20,943 nucleotides of DNA, from positions 1-20,943 of the forward strand of contig CAMSXY010000007.1 in NCBI GenBank assembly GCA_947065955.1, in the 5' to 3' direction. Under the pieces are notes generated by a model. It saw nothing but the letters and a program-made list of their open reading frames with translations. It was not told the origin of the DNA and ran no database searches. This document shows, in pieces, positions 20,901 through 20,943 of this stretch. Numbering within the stretch: the first letter of the stretch is position 1; the number at the start of each line of letters is the position of its first letter. A program made the position numbers and the translations under genes. This DNA is from an uncultured Caryophanales bacterium. Its GTDB lineage: Bacteria > Bacillota_I > Bacilli_A > RF39 > UBA660.

Positions 20901-20943
20901 AGATCGGAAGAGCGTCGTGTAGGGAAAGAGTGTTCATCCTTGT
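20901..20943. other. Sequencing adapter and tag at right end (not biological)
   Basis: AGATCGGAAGAGC to 20933 is the reverse complement of the left-hand 33-nt adapter, and 20934-20943 is the reverse complement of the 10-nt tag at 3-12. Confidence 0.98.

Overview
Source and organism. The window is one insert flanked by Illumina adapter sequence. Bases 3-45 and 20901-20943 form a perfect 43-bp inverted repeat made of a 10-nt tag plus the 33-nt TruSeq read-1 adapter, so only 46-20900 is biological, and the genes touching those ends are cut. The DNA is very AT-rich (about 30% G+C by eye). It uses TGA as a stop, has AGGAGG-type ribosome binding sites, and has AT-rich intrinsic terminators after most transcription units. 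YabG, Veg, SpoVG, SspI and GerQ homologues point to an endospore-forming or spore-gene-bearing Bacillota, probably an anaerobic gut-type Bacilli or Clostridia lineage. I cannot name a genus.

Layout. 46-1255: a truncated and a complete copy of a secreted DUF6273-like surface protein. 1330-1947 (-): a single-pass membrane protein. 2083-5478: two tandem paralogues of an envelope protein with an HExxH zincin motif. 5726-11655: a four-gene anaerobic ribonucleotide-reductase unit, consisting of an NrdD-like protein that has lost its catalytic residues, the NrdG activase, a complete NrdD fused to a glutaredoxin-like domain, and a thioredoxin-reductase-like flavoprotein without the NADPH 2'-phosphate motif. 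11728-12159: a lipoprotein. 12382-13720 (-): yabG-veg-spoVG, in the gene order found in Bacillus but compressed. 14123-15632: a membrane-anchored XRE regulator overlapping a DUF4097 repeat protein. 15768-16631: a third DUF6273-like protein with the same upstream element as the one at 380. 16699-16908 (-): sspI, with a sigma-G-like promoter. 17017-19699: lemA plus a DUF2207 membrane protein, separated by an internal terminator hairpin. 19851-20396 (-): a divergent second LemA. 20582-20900 (-): the 3' part of gerQ.

How the genes work together. The nrd unit looks self-sufficient for making dNTPs without oxygen. NrdG puts the glycyl radical on NrdD, the fused CPNC redoxin can supply electrons directly, and the adjacent flavoprotein can recharge the redoxin. 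The catalytically empty NrdD paralogue keeps its ATP-cone and may be a regulatory subunit. The rest is mainly envelope and spore biology: surface paralogue families, predicted envelope metalloproteases, LemA/DUF2207, a possible envelope sensor with its regulator, and spore coat and core proteins. No tRNA, rRNA, CRISPR array, transposase or phage gene was seen.
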